DNA of 27,500 bases from the NCBI GenBank assembly GCA_037179515.1, contig JAXCGZ010004505.1, positions 1-27,500 of the forward strand, in the 5' to 3' direction. The translations under genes were made by a program, and so were the position numbers. Numbering within the stretch: position 1 is the stretch's first letter; every line of letters begins with the position of its first letter. This document shows positions 24,284-27,500 of the stretch, piece by piece. The stretch comes from Halocaridina rubra (lineage: Eukaryota > Arthropoda > Malacostraca > Decapoda > Atyidae). The notes beneath the pieces are model-generated. The model made no database searches. It had not been told where the DNA came from and saw only the letters and a program-made list of their open reading frames with translations.

Positions 24284-24433
24284 ATATCTCCCAAGTATCC
24301 TTCATCTTCTAAGGCTTCTTGTAGTGAGCCTAAGTGGCAAAGGAAAATGTTAACCGTTGTAGATAAAGTGAAACTCTTAGATATGTTGAAAGAAGGAAAA
24401 AAGTTTGTGGATGTCGGCCGCCATTTTACGTAA
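24284..24433 (+). pseudogene. N-terminal transposase stub with lost start codon (element F)
   Basis: It matches the element D stub codon for codon, ending at the same junction-created TAA (24431-24433). The start codon is ATA here (CTG in D), so the two copies lost their starts independently. Other changes include R-to-W in PKWQR and R-Y to R-H in VGRH. Confidence 0.85.
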
Positions 24434-24709
24434 ACGTAAAAATTATTGTAAAATATGGAACCTATTAATGTCAAGTCATCATCACCTCATTCATGGTAAG
24501 TTTTCCTATCACTTTCATAAAAAAATTACGTTGCTTGCTGTTATTTATAATGTAAAGGGTGTTTTTTTAACAGTACAGGGAGGGTTTATACAGTGTAAAC
24601 GTAAAAATACATTAAAATATCTATGTACATATAGGTTGATCTCTACTCCACGGATTTCCGGGTTCGTGCCGGGTCTCGGAACCGAGCTACCGCGATAAGT
24701 GAGGCAACA

Positions 24710-25808
<1,099 letters not shown>

Positions 25809-25950
25809 CATTGAAAGCCCGCTGTATCGCGGTTCACCTTCCGCGAGTTCAGTGTATCGCAGTTTTTTTTGGAGAGCTTTTTTTTTTTTTCTGGGCATAT
25901 GTAAGAATAATAGAATATTAAATTTTCAGTATTTTCAAACAGCAAAATAT
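25809..25950 (+). mobile_element. Tigger-like terminus, short remnant
   Basis: Starts CATTGAAAGCCCGCTGTATC, then GCGGTTCACCTTCCGCGAG, then the TTTTCAGTATTTTC stretch seen at 5' ends of the main family. The CATTGAAAG start looks like a changed CAGTGATCC. It stops at AACAGCAAAATATATATATA before J6. Confidence 0.65.
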
Positions 25951-25959
25951 ATATATATA

Positions 25960-26771
25960 CACCTAGTTTCCTTTTTATCAGCGTTTTTAATGCGCAAAAT
26001 TGGAATAACGCCCCTAAAAATAACAGTAAAAAAATACAAAATTCGCGAATAACCCCCTTTGCAAAAAAATTTAAAAAAGCCATATTCATTTTAGTAAATA
26101 ATAGACCTCCTCGGAGGCACTCTTCCACCCTCCTCCTCCTCTTTCTACAGGTTAATGCGATCGGATATTATGAAGATAATAAAAAAAATCATTAAGAACA
26201 AACAGCAAGCAAACTTTTGATATAGTGTTGTTAGGGATATAGCGTGTGAGGGTACATCAGCTGATACGGAAGCGGCAAAACGTTTGCGGATAGAGGTTCG
26301 TTCTCCCACAGCCTTCTCCTCTTCTTCCGCTTAATGCGATTGAATATTATGAAGAGAATTGAAAAAAAGCATTTAGAACAAACAGCAAACAAACTTTCAA
26401 TATAATATTGTCAGTGAAATAGCGTGTAGAGAATATATATTTCATTTCAGTTTCTCATGTACAGTACGATATACGTTTTCTTTGTAACGAATTGTATAGT
26501 TTTCTCTTTATCTCAGCTGTTTATGTTTACGTTATGACGAGTAAGACCTCCATGTTATTCTTCAATAAAGTTTCATGCAGCATGGTCGATATGTAAAGAA
26601 GATAGAATAATGTTGGTGGATAGAGGTTCGTTCTCCTGCATCCTCCTTCTCTTCTACCAATTAATGCGATCGAATACCATGAAAAGATTTGAAAAAAAGC
26701 ATTAAGAACAAACAGGAAACAAACTTTCGATATAATATCGTCAGAGAAATAACGTGTAGAGAATATATGTA
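25960..26771 (-). mobile_element. Element J6: second copy of the J-family block
   Basis: Same order as J5: CACCTAGTTTCCTTTTTATC end, AATTCGCGAATAACCCCC, CCTCGGAGGCACTCTTCC, three pyrimidine-rich units and the AATAAAGTTTCATGCAGC segment. It has a short TA run (25948-25958) in front of it. Confidence 0.6.
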
Positions 26772-27500
26772 CATTGAAAGCTTGCTATATCGCGGTTCAC
26801 CTTCCGCGAATTCAGTGTATCGCAGTTTTTTTTGGCGAGCTCTTTTTTTTTCTGAGTGTTTTTCATTATTTTATTAATAAAAAAAAAAGTATTTCCCAGC
26901 CTAAGAATAATAAAACAGTAAAAAATTTTCAAAACATAAATTTAAACATATAACTCTGCACCATAGAAAGTACCATACCGGTATTGGCGTGTGGAAGACA
27001 CAAATTGTCGCACCTGCGTGAGCTAACAAATATTAAAATTTCCAGTATTTTCATTATTTTATTGATAAAAAAATTTATTTCCTATCCTAAGAATAATAAA
27101 ACAGTAAAAAATAGTTAACATAAATTTAAACATGTAACTCACAGTATTGCACCATGTAAAATACGATACCGTTATCGGTGTTTCAGAAAACGAAAAGGGT
27201 CACACGTATGTGAGCTAGTACATATTAATATATCCAGTATTTTCATTATTTTATTGATAAAAAAGTATTTCCTACCCTAAGAATAATAAAACAGTAAAAA
27301 ATAGTAAAAAACATAAATTTAATCATGTAACTCACAGTATTGCACTATGTAAAATATTGTACGATAGCGTACTCTGTATTAGTTTCTTGGAAAACGCAAA
27401 GGGTCGCACCTACATGAGATAGTACATGGGATGCTATTGGCTGAAAGGGTGGGAGACGACGAATCACAAAATTGTTTTTCTGTATGTTCTGTATCATCGG
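26772..27500 (+). mobile_element. Tigger-like element running off the right edge
   Basis: Starts CATTGAAAGCTTGCTATATC and has about three ~175-200-bp-type units (CACCTGCGTGAG near 27008, CACACGTATGTGAG near 27201, CACCTACATGAG near 27407). Then come GCTATTGGCTGAAAG and TTGTTTTTCTGTATGTTCTG, the segment that precedes the transposase in G (10490-10560). The transposase start would be expected roughly 100 bp past the window. Whether it is intact cannot be told. Confidence 0.75.

Overview
This window is a block of repetitive DNA from a eukaryote, most likely an invertebrate and probably a decapod crustacean. That is inferred from very long (TA)n microsatellites, pogo/Tigger-type DNA transposons, LINE fragments and tRNA-derived SINEs; no host gene gives an independent species signal. 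I found no convincing host protein-coding gene and no bacterial features.

Layout. Positions 1-2950 are AT-rich and gene-poor. They hold an 81-bp tandem duplication, the end of a minus-strand LTR retrotransposon with an exact tRNA-Lys-type primer-binding site (919-936), and a decayed ~125-bp tandem repeat. From 3019 to about 25,960 the sequence is a chain of transposable elements separated by (TA)n tracts. The main family is Tigger/pogo-like, with ends beginning CAGTG. Copy A (3139-7117) is nearly complete: it carries a 487-codon DDD transposase on the minus strand whose C-terminal part is split off by one frameshift. It also has a 160-bp tandem array at its 3' end and a ~175-bp tandem array at its 5' end. 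Copies B (7128-8427), C (17681-19436), D (19501-21328), F (23264-24712), G (9639-11258), H (11567-12160) and I (15071-15404) are internally deleted or truncated relatives. They keep the termini and tandem arrays and at most short stubs of the transposase. A further copy (26772-27500) runs off the right edge just before its transposase should begin.

A second family, called J here and not recognised, has ends reading CACCTAG or similar, is about 1 kb when complete, and also contains internal repeats (8540-9534, 13743-14475, 15905-16380, 16493-17538, 25005-25808, 25960-26771). Other mobile DNA comprises a LINE reverse-transcriptase pseudogene (12161-13727), the decayed C-terminal end of a second LINE (16966-17312), a different Tigger lineage with a 58-codon transposase start (14491-15070), three copies of a tRNA-Ala-like SINE, and an array of seven tRNA-like 277-bp units arranged as a ~755-bp inverted repeat (21426-23098).

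How it fits together. Tigger/pogo elements insert at TA, so repeated insertion into TA tracts (or growth of TA tracts from the target-site duplications) would explain the chain. Shared deletion junctions show that B and C belong to one non-autonomous subfamily and D and F to another. Any copy with matching ends could in principle have been mobilised by a transposase like that of copy A. SINE, LINE and other insertions nested inside the elements, with empty sites in sister copies, give a relative history.
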